DNA from: Flammulina velutipes
Lineage: Eukaryota; Basidiomycota; Agaricomycetes; Agaricales; Physalacriaceae
Assembly: GCA_011800155.1 (NCBI GenBank)
Contig: CM022372.1
Coordinates: 2,914,001-2,978,000, forward strand
Direction of reading: 5' to 3'
DNA length: 64,000 nt
Shown: one piece after another, positions 12,042 to 24,175 of the stretch
Layout of the letters: each line of letters starts with the position of its first letter
How positions within the stretch are numbered: position 1 is the stretch's first letter
The notes under the pieces: model-generated
Told to the model about the DNA's origin: nothing
What the model saw: the letters and a program-made list of their open reading frames with translations, nothing else
Databases searched by the model: none
Program-made: the position numbers and the translations under genes

Positions 12042-14995
12042 TTACCGTCTCTGCATAGCTTTAGCTGCGACATTATCCGCAGTCGGCAGAATGGGATGCG
12101 CCTGCAAAACTTGCGGATACGGATGGCTCTGATTCCTCGCTCCAATTAGTTCCAGCTCTTCCAATAATGTGTGGTGGCGATATGCCAACCGCCCATTCGG
12201 TACATTGGTCTTCCATGTGTTCAGTTTGTAGTACAGTAGACGTAAACAAAGAGCGACTGACCCTCGCAATATCGTTCCCAGCCACACCGGGGAGGAACCA
12301 CTGCTGACCGATCCAATGGCGTTTGAGTTCCATCTCAAAGCCGCTCTGAATGACAGAGTTCCGAGCGAGCTCAGCTAAAGAGCTCTGCGGGAGCTTGTAG
12401 ATCTAGGGTTCTCATCAGATCAGCAATCCGATGGGCTAGAACTCGCCCACATGTGCCGCCACACTGTACTCTTCCAACAGAGGTTCCTAGTCGGATAGTA
12501 AGCGCTGAGTATAAGGAAACGAAGGAACCTATGTGCCTTGGTGAAATGAAACTGAAGGGGGTCGTCGGTACTCAGACTGACGTTCAACCCTGTTTTGAAA
12601 AAGTCTGGTAGAGGGTTACGCTCGTACGTCAAAAAGAGCGCATTGTTACTGAGCGGGCTCATCGCGATCCCGATTTGCTTCAAATAGAACAGGTATTGTA
12701 GGGCAGGTACCTTTCGAAGGAGAATTCCGTGGGAGATTGAGTGCGACGTTAGGAAGGCAGAGGTTAGATGGTCCGTGTCACCTGCTTCCCCACAGTGTGG
12801 GCGGAAGACAAACGTATCTACACAATCGTCATTAGCGGCCGCATCCGTCCGAACTATTCTTGTAACTTACTAAACCCACGTTTGAGACGCCAATTGTTCA
12901 GACTAGCCATATTTGCGAACATGTAATACACCCTAACCGAAAATCCATCAGCATGAAAAAGGGCAACAAGGAGTCTATGGCTAACCAATAAGAATAAGGC
13001 GGTGACTGATTGGTATCCCATACTCGCGGATAAGGGAATTTCTTGTAAATCCGACGCTCAGCCTTGGACTCGTCATCGACGGTGTCGAAGCCGACGACAC
13101 GCTGCAGAAATACATGTAATTCGGGGTGCGTTCGGGGGTCTTTCGTGACTTCGAAAAGTGGCTTGAACACGTCTACGCTTCGGTCAACCTCAATCCAAGA
13201 TACAACACGAGACGTACTAATGACAATATCCTCGAACTTGGTAACTGATCCATTGAGCTTGTACACGTCATAGAGTCGAGGTATCTGGATAAGCCATCTG
13301 ACGTTGTGAGAATAGAGTTTATTGTTGACAATCCACTTGGCAAGTTTGTCCCATTCGTCGGTAGATCGACCATAAATGCTGATACGCCACTCGCAGTTCT
13401 GTTACACCGGTAAAAATGAGAGAAGAACTGCATGAGGCTGCTCACCTGGTACTTGCTCTGCTCGAGATCCGTCATGACCTCTACCCGCATGTCTCAGTGG
13501 GTTCGCCAGAATGGGAGTCTTGCACCCACCTTTGGTAATCTCCGCCATGTAACGACCTTCTATGAAATTGTCCGTTTTGAGAAAAATTTCACGAAGGCGC
13601 GATTCGCCTATTGGGTTGTACTTCAAATTGAATTTGTCAAAGCGATGAAAAGAGTCCTGGTGTGCATGCATATCGAGGGTATCAATAGACAAATCATAAG
13701 CCGTCAGATGAAGCGAGTCAAAGACTTGTTGAAGAGTGAGCTCGGCTTCATCACGGAAGATGACGACGTCATTGGGACTCCGCTTCATCTTTGATTTAAT
13801 GAAGCGCAAAAGATGCTTTTGGTTCATGCTACTTGAGTGGTGGACATGAGTGTCGACTTTCCGCAGATTATAAAAGTCTCTGCAACGCGAGTCAGATAAC
13901 CGCACCCGAGACTGTAATTAGTTACCTATGGGGAACTCTCTTCATGTCGGCTAGTTCCTGATATTCTTCGAGGAGACTGTACATGTCGAATTTGCTCGCC
14001 AAATACTTCAACCTGCGAAAGGCAAAACTTTTCGTCGGCCCGTCAGATATGACGCTGAGGATGTAGTCAAGGTCGACGAAGTATTCCCGTATAGTCGGGA
14101 TTTCGAAAAGAGGTGCACGATCATCTAACGAAAAGTTATTCGAGAAGAGTATCAAAGGCTGTATCTATTCTCACCTGCGTCAGTTTCGTACACCTGGTAG
14201 ACACCTTTATCGTCGATTTCAAAAGTCCAAGGATGCGCGCCTGGAATGTCGCACTCTTCAAATTTGAACTCCTGGCTATTGGTGTATCTACCGTCCTCTG
14301 TAAGGACAGCCTCGGCGTCTTTCCAGTGCCAGTGCGGAGGAGGTGGACTAGGGTAGACCTTCCAGGGCTTCAGAGGGGTCTCGGTGTGATAATTCGGTTG
14401 TGGGACGTCTGGACGAACACCGTTCACATCAGCACAGTCATCTTTGAAACCTTTGAAAGTTCCATCGTAGTCTTTGGGGTTATCCCCCAACCGCTGGCAC
14501 GATCGAATGATGTACTTGTCGCGTAGTTCTAAGCAACGTTGAAACGATTCGAAGAGATGGGCGAGCTCCTTGTTGATGCCGGTCTCTGGAAAGTGAGATG
14601 AGACATGGTTTGGAAAGTCCAAGGCGAAGTCGTACCAGGTTGGTGACCTTCTGGTGAGGATTCATCGCCGTCGTCTTCGTCATCGAACATTGCGCTGTGA
14701 GGGTCACCAGCCGCGGAACCGGGAAAGCCCATCATACTTCCAGCAAACGAAGCAGCACCATCCGAGGGCGCATCAGATCCCCGTCGATTAGCCCAGAGTT
14801 TGTGGTCAATCTAGGAGGATGCAAATTTTTGAGCAACCTGTGTCTAGGTATGCCTTGTGTTCTCACATGTAATTGATTTCGCTCCTCAGGATAGCCAAAG
14901 AAACCGTCTCGAGATTGAGGAATAGAAAGAGGTGGGGTAATCTTTCCAGTAGCTAAAGGTGTTGAATCCTCAGAGGAAATTTGTGAATGCGACAT
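12042..14995 (-). CDS. AMP deaminase
   Basis: The start is ATG at 14995; the N-terminal 90 residues are acidic and low in complexity, as in fungal homologues. The metal-binding motif [12 protein letters not shown] (His-x-His) lies near 13840-13880. [20 protein letters not shown] and [10 protein letters not shown] follow. HCGEAGD lies near 12790, and [16 protein letters not shown] followed by [16 protein letters not shown] near 12550-12660; these contribute the remaining catalytic residues. The C-terminus runs through [17 protein letters not shown] to a stop at 12042. The enzyme converts AMP to IMP plus ammonia in cytosolic purine interconversion. At least ten exons are needed. Introns such as the one splitting the last block (about 12209-12260) have good GT-AG ends. 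No break was found in the conserved blocks read. Confidence 0.94.
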
Positions 14996-15385
14996 GACGG
15001 TCGCGAGTCAAGATGAAATGAATTTTGATCCGGTCCGAATACTCCGTAATACTAACACGCAGTCCGATCGTCTTTACCCCTATTCAAGCGTCTGTCTCCT
15101 GGTCCTCTAGGCTCTGATCATTGCGCTTTTTTGCTCTTCTAACTATCCTCTGTAACGCTGTACCATGGGGATGCCGTCTACCCTCTGGCAACAATCCACT
15201 TTAGAGCTCTCCCTCATAGATTCTTGTAAAACAAGGAAGCACACTTCGTTGCTGCCTTAATGATCTCTTCTAGACCTTCTTCGGCTCATCATACTCCTAT
15301 CCCAGGTGCATCTACGACGAGCATACTGACCCAACCTCCAAAACCAATGGCAATGATGCTTCAAACAATGAGCATGACAGGATAC
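14996..15385. other. Intergenic region upstream of AMP deaminase
   Basis: This holds the AMP deaminase promoter, divided from the broken NmrA-like gene by short plus-strand frames that I do not support. Nothing else is recognised. Confidence 0.4.
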
Positions 15386-16370
15386 TCATGGTGCGTGAAT
15401 GTCCTTGACCTATTTCCATTGGTGTCCCTTCCAGAGCGCATTCCCCTCCGACGATCTCTCATTGACAACTTCCTCGGACGTATCTGCATCAGTCAATATA
15501 TATCCAGTTCCTAGCAATTTCCTCGTCCGCCAATCCATGTAGAATCCGTATCAGTGGCTGGTCTATTTCCTCAGGCGAGACGTGACTGAGATTCTTGCCT
15601 AGAACATGGGCAACTTCTTAGAATCTGGCGGCTTGTCCCTCGATCAGGAGGCTCTTGTTGTAGAGCTCTGGGAATGGGATCGAGGTGAACGTGTGCGCCA
15701 CGTAACCTACGGAAATATAAGCATCTAGCCCATCGGACAAATCGACGGAATATATACCTCCGATGTCCAGGACTGAGGTGAATCTCACTTTCTTGTCCCC
15801 TTTGCCTGCAATGACGAATTCACCTGGCTTAGAGGCGCTGGAAGTCGCCCATGGAAGCATGGAATGAATGGTGAACAAGCTGGTCACCACTCGAGTAGTA
15901 GGAATGCCAATTTTATGGATCTTGGCTTTCGACGCGTTCAGTATCAATTCAATCACACCAAAAACTCGCAGTACCCAGTGCTGCACTCTTTGCTCCGAGA
16001 ACGCTCCCAAGAGGATAGCCTTCCGTGTTGGCAGCGAACTCGTTGGGCATGAAGAATTCTACGTCTGCCGCTTTGGCCGCGCGCGCAATGGCTACTTGAA
16101 CAATGGAGATGCCATAGCCAGAGTCGTGATCATGACCGCCGAGTCCAAGAGAGATGACAACCGCGTCGACCGCATGCTCCTTGAGGACATTGGCCACCTG
16201 CGTCTCGTTGATGTAGTCAACAGAAGTCGTCCCAACTGCAGCAGGTACGTCTCTGAGCTTAGATGAGTCTCTGGATAAGAGAAGGACTCGAGCGCCTAGA
16301 GGACGATCGACCTTCGTCAACGGGATGAAGAGGGGAAACATGCAATTGGAAAGGTGTTCTTTCGCGTAGA
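15386..16370 (-). pseudogene. NmrA-like NAD(P)-binding protein, pseudogene
   Basis: Minus-strand homology to the four intact NmrA-like genes in this window covers exons 2, 3 and 4 (VLLLSRDSSKLRDVPAAV, TSVDYINETQVANVLKEHAV, GYVAHTFTSIPFPELYNKSL). Three lesions are visible. The first exon, which in intact copies encodes the GxGxxG dinucleotide-binding loop, is missing upstream and replaced by unrelated sequence. An in-frame TAA at about 15618 follows IEGQAARF, where intact copies have a sense codon. Beyond it, the reading frame shifts around 15500-15515, so the C-terminal SSxGNALWKGHQWK block is out of phase. The gene therefore cannot make a full enzyme. It sits next to the acyl-CoA ligase gene and may once have belonged to the same pathway. 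Confidence 0.85.
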
Positions 16371-16757
16371 AGGTCTCCATCACACCAAATGATAGCGGTA
16401 AGCCAATGATACAGAATTGGATCCAGCAACTGAGCCTAATTTCAAAATGAGGAGGCAGGGGCGCACCAGTTCTCTAGGCACGCAAACCTTCGTCATACTT
16501 CGCGATCTGAACGTCCGTCGCCGGCTCTTGCTCTTGGCGCAACCCTTTCTCCGGAGTCTTGCTTTCTTCCTGGGACATGGGGGGGGGATGGTGTATCTGT
16601 GTGGGTGCTAGGGAATCAAGAGCTTAACTAGCCGCCGGCACAGACGAAGCTTCCCATGTAGCGGGTGAATCTGACTCTCACGCAGCATAGTCGAATCGGA
16701 AGAAGTTGAATCAATGATAAAATAGATACATGGTGCGGGAGTCTATGATGATTCTAA
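16371..16757. other. Intergenic region downstream of the acyl-CoA ligase gene
   Basis: The first exon expected for the NmrA-like pseudogene is not found here. A run of eight G lies near 16579-16587. No gene is supported. Confidence 0.4.
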
Positions 16758-19364
16758 TTAGAGCTTCGCATTCTTCACCGCCAACTGTTTCGCAGCGTCC
16801 CGCAGGTCTCGCCTGAGAAGCTTCCCACTCGGAGTCTTCGGAACGCTCTGCACAATCTGAATATGATGAAGCCTTTTGAACGAGGCTTTGTTGGTTGCAA
16901 TGTGCTGAAAATAGAGTTATTCCTCAGGCTGCCACATCACGTCAGAATTAATAGGGACATAATATACCTGGTGGATAGAAGCCTTGACTTCTTGTTCTCC
17001 ATTGCGTTTCGCGACAGATATGCCTTCAGCAGTGAGAACGATAAACGCTACCGGGACTTCACCACTATATACGTGGGGAGCACCGACGACGCATGCATCT
17101 GCAGCATAAGGATGATCAAGAATGCATCCTTCAAGCTCAGAAGGAGCTACCTGGAGGCCTTTGACCTGTAGGATAACGTCAGTATACAGAGGTTATTATG
17201 ATGATATTCGAGCTCACCTTGATCATTTCCTTTTCACGAGACTAAGCACTCGGAAAAAAGGAGAAATAAAATTCTCACACCTTCAGCCTGTCAAGTACAA
17301 CAATCTCCTCGTTCTCGTCTATTTTGACAAGATCTCCAGATTTGATCCATCTGTAAGATAAGCAATATCCTTTCAAGGATGAAGGAGATATATCGCACCC
17401 GTCTACGAAGGTTTCGCGAGTCCTAAGATACATATCAGACACACGACATAGAGATGCATCTCAAGCACGCACGCGTTATCGTTGTAGAGGTAGCCAATCG
17501 CCGATGCTGGGGTCCTGATATGAAGTTCCCCCTCTTCGTTGTACCCAGCGGAAGTCCCGTCAGCCTTGACAACGCGCCCATCCACGCCGGGTACGAAAAC
17601 CCCTCCAAAGCGGCCTATTTTCTGCCGTACGGGACACATCGAAACGACGCCAGTACCCTCTGTCGAACCTAGCAGTGGGCTCAGCTCACTGGACATACTC
17701 TAGAATGACAGACGAACCATATGCTTGACCGATATAGATCTGAGGCATCAGCTGCATCAATTGCTCGTAGAGTTCACCTCGTCAGAGTCAGTAAGTGTGC
17801 CTAAGATATTGTCCCGCGTGGCCTACCTGAAAGGGGAGCTGCAGCGCAAAGAACTACGCGCACAGTTGATAGGTCATAGTTTTGGACAATAGGGTCCTAA
17901 GGATGGGCCATTCAATGCGAGGAACACTTCAACGTCGTAAGTGAATTACCTTGCAGAGCAGAACCACCTGAGGCGGAACAACCATCAAAGACGTGATCTT
18001 GTGGCGTACGATGCTTTCTAACATGTCGGTAAAATTGAATTTCGGAACGACGACGACGGAGATCTAGTTATCACGTTCAGTGGATTTTCAATGCAACACG
18101 AGTAGCTATAGATGGTTCCGTACAGCAGCAAACATGTTAAAATGGGTCTGTCAAAGAGTCGGTATTGAGACAATCATGGATGTAAATGAGCTTCTTACAA
18201 TCAAGACGAGACCGTAGATGTCTGTACATGGTATAGTCAGCGCAGTAGGTATTCTACTAGGCGAGGATTACTTACGGCAGAAAGGCAAAATTGCGAGACA
18301 TGCGTCGCCGGGGCGATATCGAAGCTTGTCCCATTCATCGTAGGGTTCAGAAATCTTGTTCAGCGACGATATCTGCAAGATATTGGCAATGAACGCGTAA
18401 TGAGAGATCTTGACAATCTGAAACATGTTAGAGCCTGAGGCGAAGCACAACCATAAAATATCACGTACTTTTGGCGGCCCAGTAGTTCCGCTGGATGAGC
18501 TGTAGAATGCGATCTTTGTTTTACCCTCGCCCGGATTGAGTTTTCTTCCGATGAGGCGCGCGCCAGAGGCTAGCCCCACTGAGACAACGTCGTCAAGTCC
18601 AACAAAGCCGGGAGGAATGGACGGCGTCGGTATATCTTGGTCGGGAATGACTATGATACGATCACGGGAGATGCCTGCGTTCTGAGCAGCAGAACATGCA
18701 GTGGCGAGTACATCAGTATGGGCAATGATGAGGGATGTGCCAGAGAGCTTCAGGTGTTGTGTGAGTTCTGGAACTGTCAACGCTGGGTTGCACGGCCTAT
18801 TTTGGAGCGATGAGACGAAGAGATCAGACAAGCTGGTTAGCAATCTTACGCGACGATTCCGAGAAGGCGATGAACAGCCCACATGCATATTGGGTAGTCT
18901 GTTAATTCTATTAGACGGGTCTAGAGAAGTTTTCTCATATCACGCACCTATATGGTTTCCGCTGAAGAAAAGAACTAGACACATTCTTGAGCTCAAGGTC
19001 CTCGTGATTCGTTCTTCGACACGCACCGACATCCTGTTCACCTATCTGGAAATTAAATAGTCAATCAAGGTTAACACTGATGTGCACGAACCTATGGAAT
19101 ACTGGTTCTGGAGAGCAATAGCAAGGCCTGTTGTACGACGTTGAATCTATGAGTGCCGCTTAGTACGGCAAATCGCTTTTGAGCTGAACTGACCTCCTCC
19201 AAGTCCATAGACTTGCCGCTCTTGTCAGCGACAAGCCAAGGCACTCCGTTTGGTCGCCGGGGGCGAATTGGATGATGATAGTCCAGAATGAACTGGGGCG
19301 TCGACATGTCATCTGGAATAGCAGGTAGCGCACCAGAGGGAGAGTGGAATATTTTGGTGGACAT
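16758..19364 (-). CDS. 4-coumarate-CoA-ligase-like acyl-CoA synthetase, probably peroxisomal
   Basis: This is an ANL-superfamily adenylating enzyme in about eleven or twelve short exons, with ATG at 19364 (MSTKIFHSPSGALPAIPDD). The P-loop-like AMP-binding motif IAFYSSSSGTTGPPKV lies near 18490-18540. VVVVPKFNFTDMLESIVRH and MVVPPQVVLLCK follow near 17950-18050. The A8 region is represented by GELHIRTPASAIGYLYN, then WIKSGDLVKI and VVLDRLKV. The catalytic lysine region, VPKTPSGKLLRRDLR, lies near 16800-16840. The protein ends in AKL, an accepted variant of the C-terminal PTS1 peroxisome signal. Family members activate cinnamic, fatty or other aromatic acids to CoA thioesters through an acyl-AMP. 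The true substrate is unknown. Neighbouring P450, thioesterase and NmrA-like genes suggest a metabolic cluster. The junctions traced were all in phase. Confidence 0.9.
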
Positions 19365-19930
19365 GGTCGCCAGAAGACCGGGATGCCGTGTCGACAATGT
19401 CACCTCGCCGGGATATTTAAAGCATACTGTGGGTGCGCCCACACAGTCTTTTCCCCATGGAGAGGGAACATCTATTCAGGAGGTGTTGATGGACGAAGCC
19501 CCAAGGAGATAAAAGTCCAAATTTACCAACGGTCACTGTCGGTCAGTGTCAAGAACGAAGTGTGCCGGCAATCTCCGAGCACACATTTGTTCCCTTCTAT
19601 CATCAACAGGTTTACCTACTTATCATTTGTTATTCACAAACTTCTTAGGTGGAACACGACTGTCTCCGCGTACAAGTATTCTGATGTCCTCCCGTCTCTA
19701 CTACCCGGAAATCTCTCGTGAAGTGACTTTGTCGTTACTAAAACTAGATGGTATGTATTCCTCGTGAGGCTCTGACATTATTCCTTAAAGGCGGAATCCA
19801 GCTCTGATCTCTACCTACCTGGCATACAATGTCCTCAGTATAATCTGTCATCGTATTTGCACTCACTGGTCTACTACGTGTCGTCCTTCGGCGTCTCTCG
19901 AAGAAGCCAGGGATCTCGAATCCACCGCCC
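19365..19930. other. Divergent intergenic region between acyl-CoA ligase and P450
   Basis: It separates the minus-strand ligase start from the plus-strand P450 remnant. Short frames on both strands overlap here but none matches a family. The P450 start exon may lie inside. Confidence 0.4.
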
Positions 19931-21880
19931 ATAGCTCTTCTATCTGTCATCGATCGCGTTGGGCTCAGACTGATCAACAGCGTAGGATACCGACATCTTC
20001 TGTAACACTAGACATGCCTACGAAAATGCTCTCAAACGACACAGAAGCATAGTGGGGGTCAGGCGAAAAAACAGAGTCGGCTCGTCTTCGTTCTCTCTGA
20101 CAATCCCGCTGACCTATATGACAGCTCGAATACATCATAGACCACATTTTGGTCGCCGAAGTACTTATCAACGATGCTGTCTTCAGCTTTGAGAAGGGAA
20201 CACTATCGGTATGTTCGAACGCGAGACATCTAGTATGCGGTATCACTCAAGTGTGTTTCCTTAGGCTTTGAATCTGCATTTCTTGCTCGCATTGCCACGA
20301 AGCTTTATGCAAGATATTGACAGAGTGGTCCAGGAGCACATCATCTCCCATCTCGCTAGAAGCGTTGCCCAAGGTTCGTCAGCTTCCTGCAGTTTACCTT
20401 CGACGAAAGCTGAATGATGCAAACAATAATTGCTAGCAGTTTTTGACAAGGTTGCAAAGAGCATTACCGCCACGCTCAGCCATGGTTCTCGAACCATCTC
20501 CGTAGACATGGAGGAAACAGTACACCACATGATGGTGAAGGCGATGTTAACACTGACTTTGGGACCAGTGGGTTTCACGAAATGTTTGCTTTTCACGCAT
20601 AACATTCCCAAGGTTTACACCTCCGAAAATGATATCGCATGCACCGAGCAGATCGCATTCGCCGTGGCTACGTTGACTGGCATATACGAGAACTTGAGTT
20701 GGTGGTCACGGACGTTCCCAACTGTATAGCGCGTTGTAAACTGGTCAGTCACAGCATCTTGAACCTTTCTTCACAAGTTGACTCTGAGCCCTTCGGATGC
20801 AGGTTCAAAGTCATGATGTTTGCGGCGGTTCCTTATCACTTCGTCGCCGGCATTGGTTGGCGCGCGTTCAACGAGCTCTCTACTGTCAGCGGCTTTACGG
20901 AAAATAAGAAGGATTTGGTATGTTTCTATTATCTAGTATCCAATAGGGCTCATCAATGGTTCATTAGGATCCCGTTCTGCATCAATAAGTACACTTGAAA
21001 GTTTATAGACCCAAAGACTAATAAAATCAACGTCGTGAATCGTATTTGGGTTCACCGTTCTCTCCATACTGTTAGGGTGAGACGCTATGATAACAACACT
21101 TTCGTATGGCTCATGATCGTATTCTAGCCTAATCTTTGCATCTGTTCATCAAACGTAAGCCGTACAAGTAATCATCTCTCAAGGAAGACACAATGAAGAC
21201 ATTTATAAGGCCGTTTGGTCGTTTGGGTTATATTTGAGCTTGCCAAACGTCCGGAATTCATGAAGGAGTTTAGAACGGAGACCGTTTATGAGGCTGATGC
21301 TGGAGGAATCTTACGGCTAACATATGCATCACTTCGAAACGCTGAACGCCTGGACTCCTTCATCCGAGAAGTCATGCGGACGAAAGGAGATACATTGAGT
21401 ACTGTGCGCCAGACAGTTATAGATGCTCCAATCGGGGGATACATTATACCGAAAGGTTCGTCCTATCATTGCATTGCGCTTAGCGTTGTTTATAAATCGG
21501 AAGGGTCCTTTGTGATACCTTTGGCCACACTCTCAAACGAGCACGAGGATCATCATGGCGACAACGCGAAAGAATTTGTGGGCGATAGATGGTTGGGTAC
21601 GGGAAAGCCGGCAATCATGACAAGCCCTACTTATTGGCCTTTCGGTCTGGGAAGGTGGGCATGCCCGGGGCGAGCGCTCGCTGTAGCCGGTGAGTCCGAT
21701 GCTATCCTCGTCAGATCATTAAGCTGATATATGCATACACCATCAGAAATCAAGCTTGGGGTCGTGTCGATTTTGGCCCACGCGGACTTATCTTTGGAGA
21801 ACGGGGACTACGAAGTGGTGGATGCGCTCAATGTGATATCTGTCCCACCTTGTGGAAGATTGCAGCTTCATCCATTCTAG
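19931..21880 (+). pseudogene. Cytochrome P450, probably degenerate
   Basis: Recognisable P450 segments run in order: AYENALKRHRSIVGVRRKNR, then LEYIIDHILVAEVLINDAVF near 20130-20200, and ALNLHFLLALPRSFMQDIDR near 20265-20320. FELAKRPEFMKEFRTE follows near 21234-21280. The K-helix ExxR is SFIREVMR near 21356-21379, and the heme loop FGLGRWACPGRAL lies near 21643-21681 with the axial Cys present. The C-terminal exon, about 21748-21880, ends cleanly at TAG. Damage is suggested by a TAG at 20727 inside the exon that ends SWWSRTFPTV, probably a former Trp codon. The exons around 21120-21210 cannot be joined in phase with the apparent GTAAGC donor, and no convincing membrane-anchor start was found. 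Unusual splicing cannot be excluded, so this could still be a working gene. Members are microsomal monooxygenases. Confidence 0.6.
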
Positions 21881-21908
21881 AGCATAACCGTTGTCTAAGT
21901 GGCAGTAA

Positions 21909-22902
21909 CTAAAGAACTGTACGAATAGGTAGATGCCCATGTTGTAGATCCTCAATGACTATATTGTTTTTCAAGATATCAAAATGCCCTGCGTTGACCC
22001 GCACGACTCTCGCCTGCCAACTTGGGAAGCAATGCCTAACCCCAAAGTCGTCCCATATACTTCCAGGCTCCGCTGCGTCCGCCATCCCGTACGAACCAAT
22101 ATACACCGTGACTGGCGCGCGCACTTCACGCATCCAACCCTCAAGAGCATCAAGCGCAGAAGGCGGGCTGTCGAAGGAACACAGGAAATGGAAAACGTCG
22201 CCCAAGAACTTGGTCAACGAATCCACGTAAACCTGGGCGTCGGGACTGCATGGACGGCCACCGTAGCCTTCTGCGAGACCATAAGCCATCTTCTGGCGTT
22301 TGGGAGAGCGCCCACCAGCATCCCGGCGCATTACGTCGATAATGAGCGCCATGCTGGCGTCGATGAATGTTCGTTTGGCGTTTGGATGTGCGAGAGATAT
22401 TTTGGAGAGATCAAGACCAAGACCGGGAGCAAAGTACGCGGAGGGAAAGTGATCTATGAACGCGAGCTGCAAAATTGTATCACCACATTGTTCTAGGGCG
22501 CGCGCGATACCAAACAGAATGATGCTCGTCCCTGAAAAGGACCCAAGGCGATAAGGACCAGAAGGAAAGATCTCCTAGATGAGGAGGGATTCAGTAAGGC
22601 TTTAACCATATAATTCAAGGCATACTTTGATTTTCTCGACGTAAAATTTGGTTTGTTGTTCGATGGATGCACGTGGTGTATGTGGCGCCACCTGGATTCC
22701 CCATAAAGGTGTTGTGAACTTGGATGCCATTGGGATATAACCTCGTATCGTGCCATCTCCGCCTGAATTCAGTTGTGAGATGCAGACAAGTTGGCTTTCG
22801 GGGTGGAGACGTACCATGGAGAAGTATGAGAGGAGTGCCATTTCCACCTGCCAGTCTAATCATCGTCTGGTCCTGCAGAAAGGTTGTCACATTATCTGTC
22901 AT
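21909..22902 (-). CDS. Stand-alone thioesterase (alpha/beta hydrolase, PKS/NRPS TE-like)
   Basis: Three exons join in frame: 22815-22902, 22626-22762 and 21909-22574, giving 296 residues. The opening strand and turn RLAGGNGTPLILLHGG contain the His-Gly of the oxyanion region. LWGIQVAPHTPRASIEQQTK is typical of thioesterase domains of polyketide and peptide synthases. The nucleophile elbow is YRLGSFSGTS (Gly-x-Ser-x-Gly pattern, about residue 85). FIDHFPSAYFAPGLGLDL follows, and GHFDIL near residue 275 supplies the probable catalytic His. No carrier-protein or synthase domain is attached, so it would act in trans, releasing or editing thioesters. It lies just downstream of, and convergent with, the P450 remnant, with 28 bases between the stop codons. 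The substrate is unknown. Confidence 0.83.
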
Positions 22903-23222
22903 TCTTGGGGAGCAATGGAAGGAAGAGGAGGGTTGAGTTGGCGAACCTCCAAAATCGAGATCTAATATATACTCTCCAGCAATCTAAGCCCTTGATTTTA
23001 CCTTGCTGCTGGTAAGAATTTAGAAACTGATATCCGATGTTCGTGATGCCCTGGTCGACACGTTGCTACCTGATGGACATCCTGTTGTCTTCGACAGACC
23101 AAGCAATGGGCAGACGGAGAGAGGACAGTGACGAACAGTATCCTCGGTCTTGCAGCCAACCAGAATCGGTTATCAGGTAAATTGACGAATGTATCACAAG
23201 CATTATCCTGAACTTGTTGTAT

Positions 23223-24175
23223 CTATAAATGAGATTGTATTAACGCATGTCCATCCTGCAAATCTGCGATGAGGTGATCATTATCCAAGATGTCGAAGAG
23301 TCCGGCCGTCCAGCGTGCGACTTTGGCATCAGGCAGACAACAACAAAGGCCCAAATCGCCCCACTCCTCCAAGTGTGGAGAGGACGGATCCTGCCATACC
23401 ATACATCACAATGTAGAGAGTAACGGGTACTTTGATTCCCGACATCCACCTCTCGAGCGATTCCAACGGTGACAGTCTAGCGTCTTCGGAGAAAGAAAGC
23501 AGTGAGATGAATACCCACTCAAGAAAGCGCGACATGGTGGCCATGTAGACCGACAGAAAAGGGCCGACAAGTTCCTCACGATACGTGTGCGAGACTTCAT
23601 CCGCGAGCTTGTGACGTTTCGGAAGCGCTCCATCTCTGTCTCGACGAAGGAGAAAAAATAGGTTCGCCATGGTCGTGTCCATAAATAATCTGAAGCCCTC
23701 GTCAAGGGGATGCAGCGAATGTTTGGATAATCTATGCCAAGATTCGAGGCAAGGAAAGTCAATAGGAAATGGTCAATCAAAGCAAATTGTGATACTTGGT
23801 CACCGCTTTGGTGGAAGATGGATGCCATTTCAAAGAGGATGATGCTGCTTGTAGAGAAAGCCGCCAGTCGATATGGACCTGTAGGTTGTTCTGACTGTTA
23901 CGGGAATGAGTGGACGAGCTACCTGCCAATGTGCCAAATACCTTGATTCTCTGGCAGTAAAATTGGGCCTGATCGTGCAATCATCCTAGAGCGTATCTGG
24001 TGTGCAGAGTTTCTTCTTGAGTGGCGCAAAAGCGTGGATAGTCCCGCATCCACCTGATGAATGCAACTCAGTCAAAAGAAGGTGAGAGAGGTAGAGCTAC
24101 TTACCGTGGAGAATGATCAGAGGCGCCCCCCCCAATCCAACGCGTAATTTGACTATCGACTGGCCAGCCTGAGCT
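23223..24175 (-). pseudogene. Second thioesterase copy, frameshifted pseudogene
   Basis: This is a paralogue of the thioesterase at 21909-22902. The first exon is recognisable near 24110-24165 (KLRVGLGGAPLIILHG), beside a run of eight C. The middle appears as QFALIDHFLLTFLASNLGID near 23740-23800. The frame then changes near 23714, where the match continues as MDTTMANLFFLLRRDRDGAL in another frame. It changes again near 23340-23360, before WTAGLFDILDNDHLIADLQ in a third frame, ending at a TAG at 23223-23225. Two frame changes without splice signals at those points indicate decay. Similarity to the intact neighbour along the whole length supports tandem duplication followed by loss. Confidence 0.78.
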
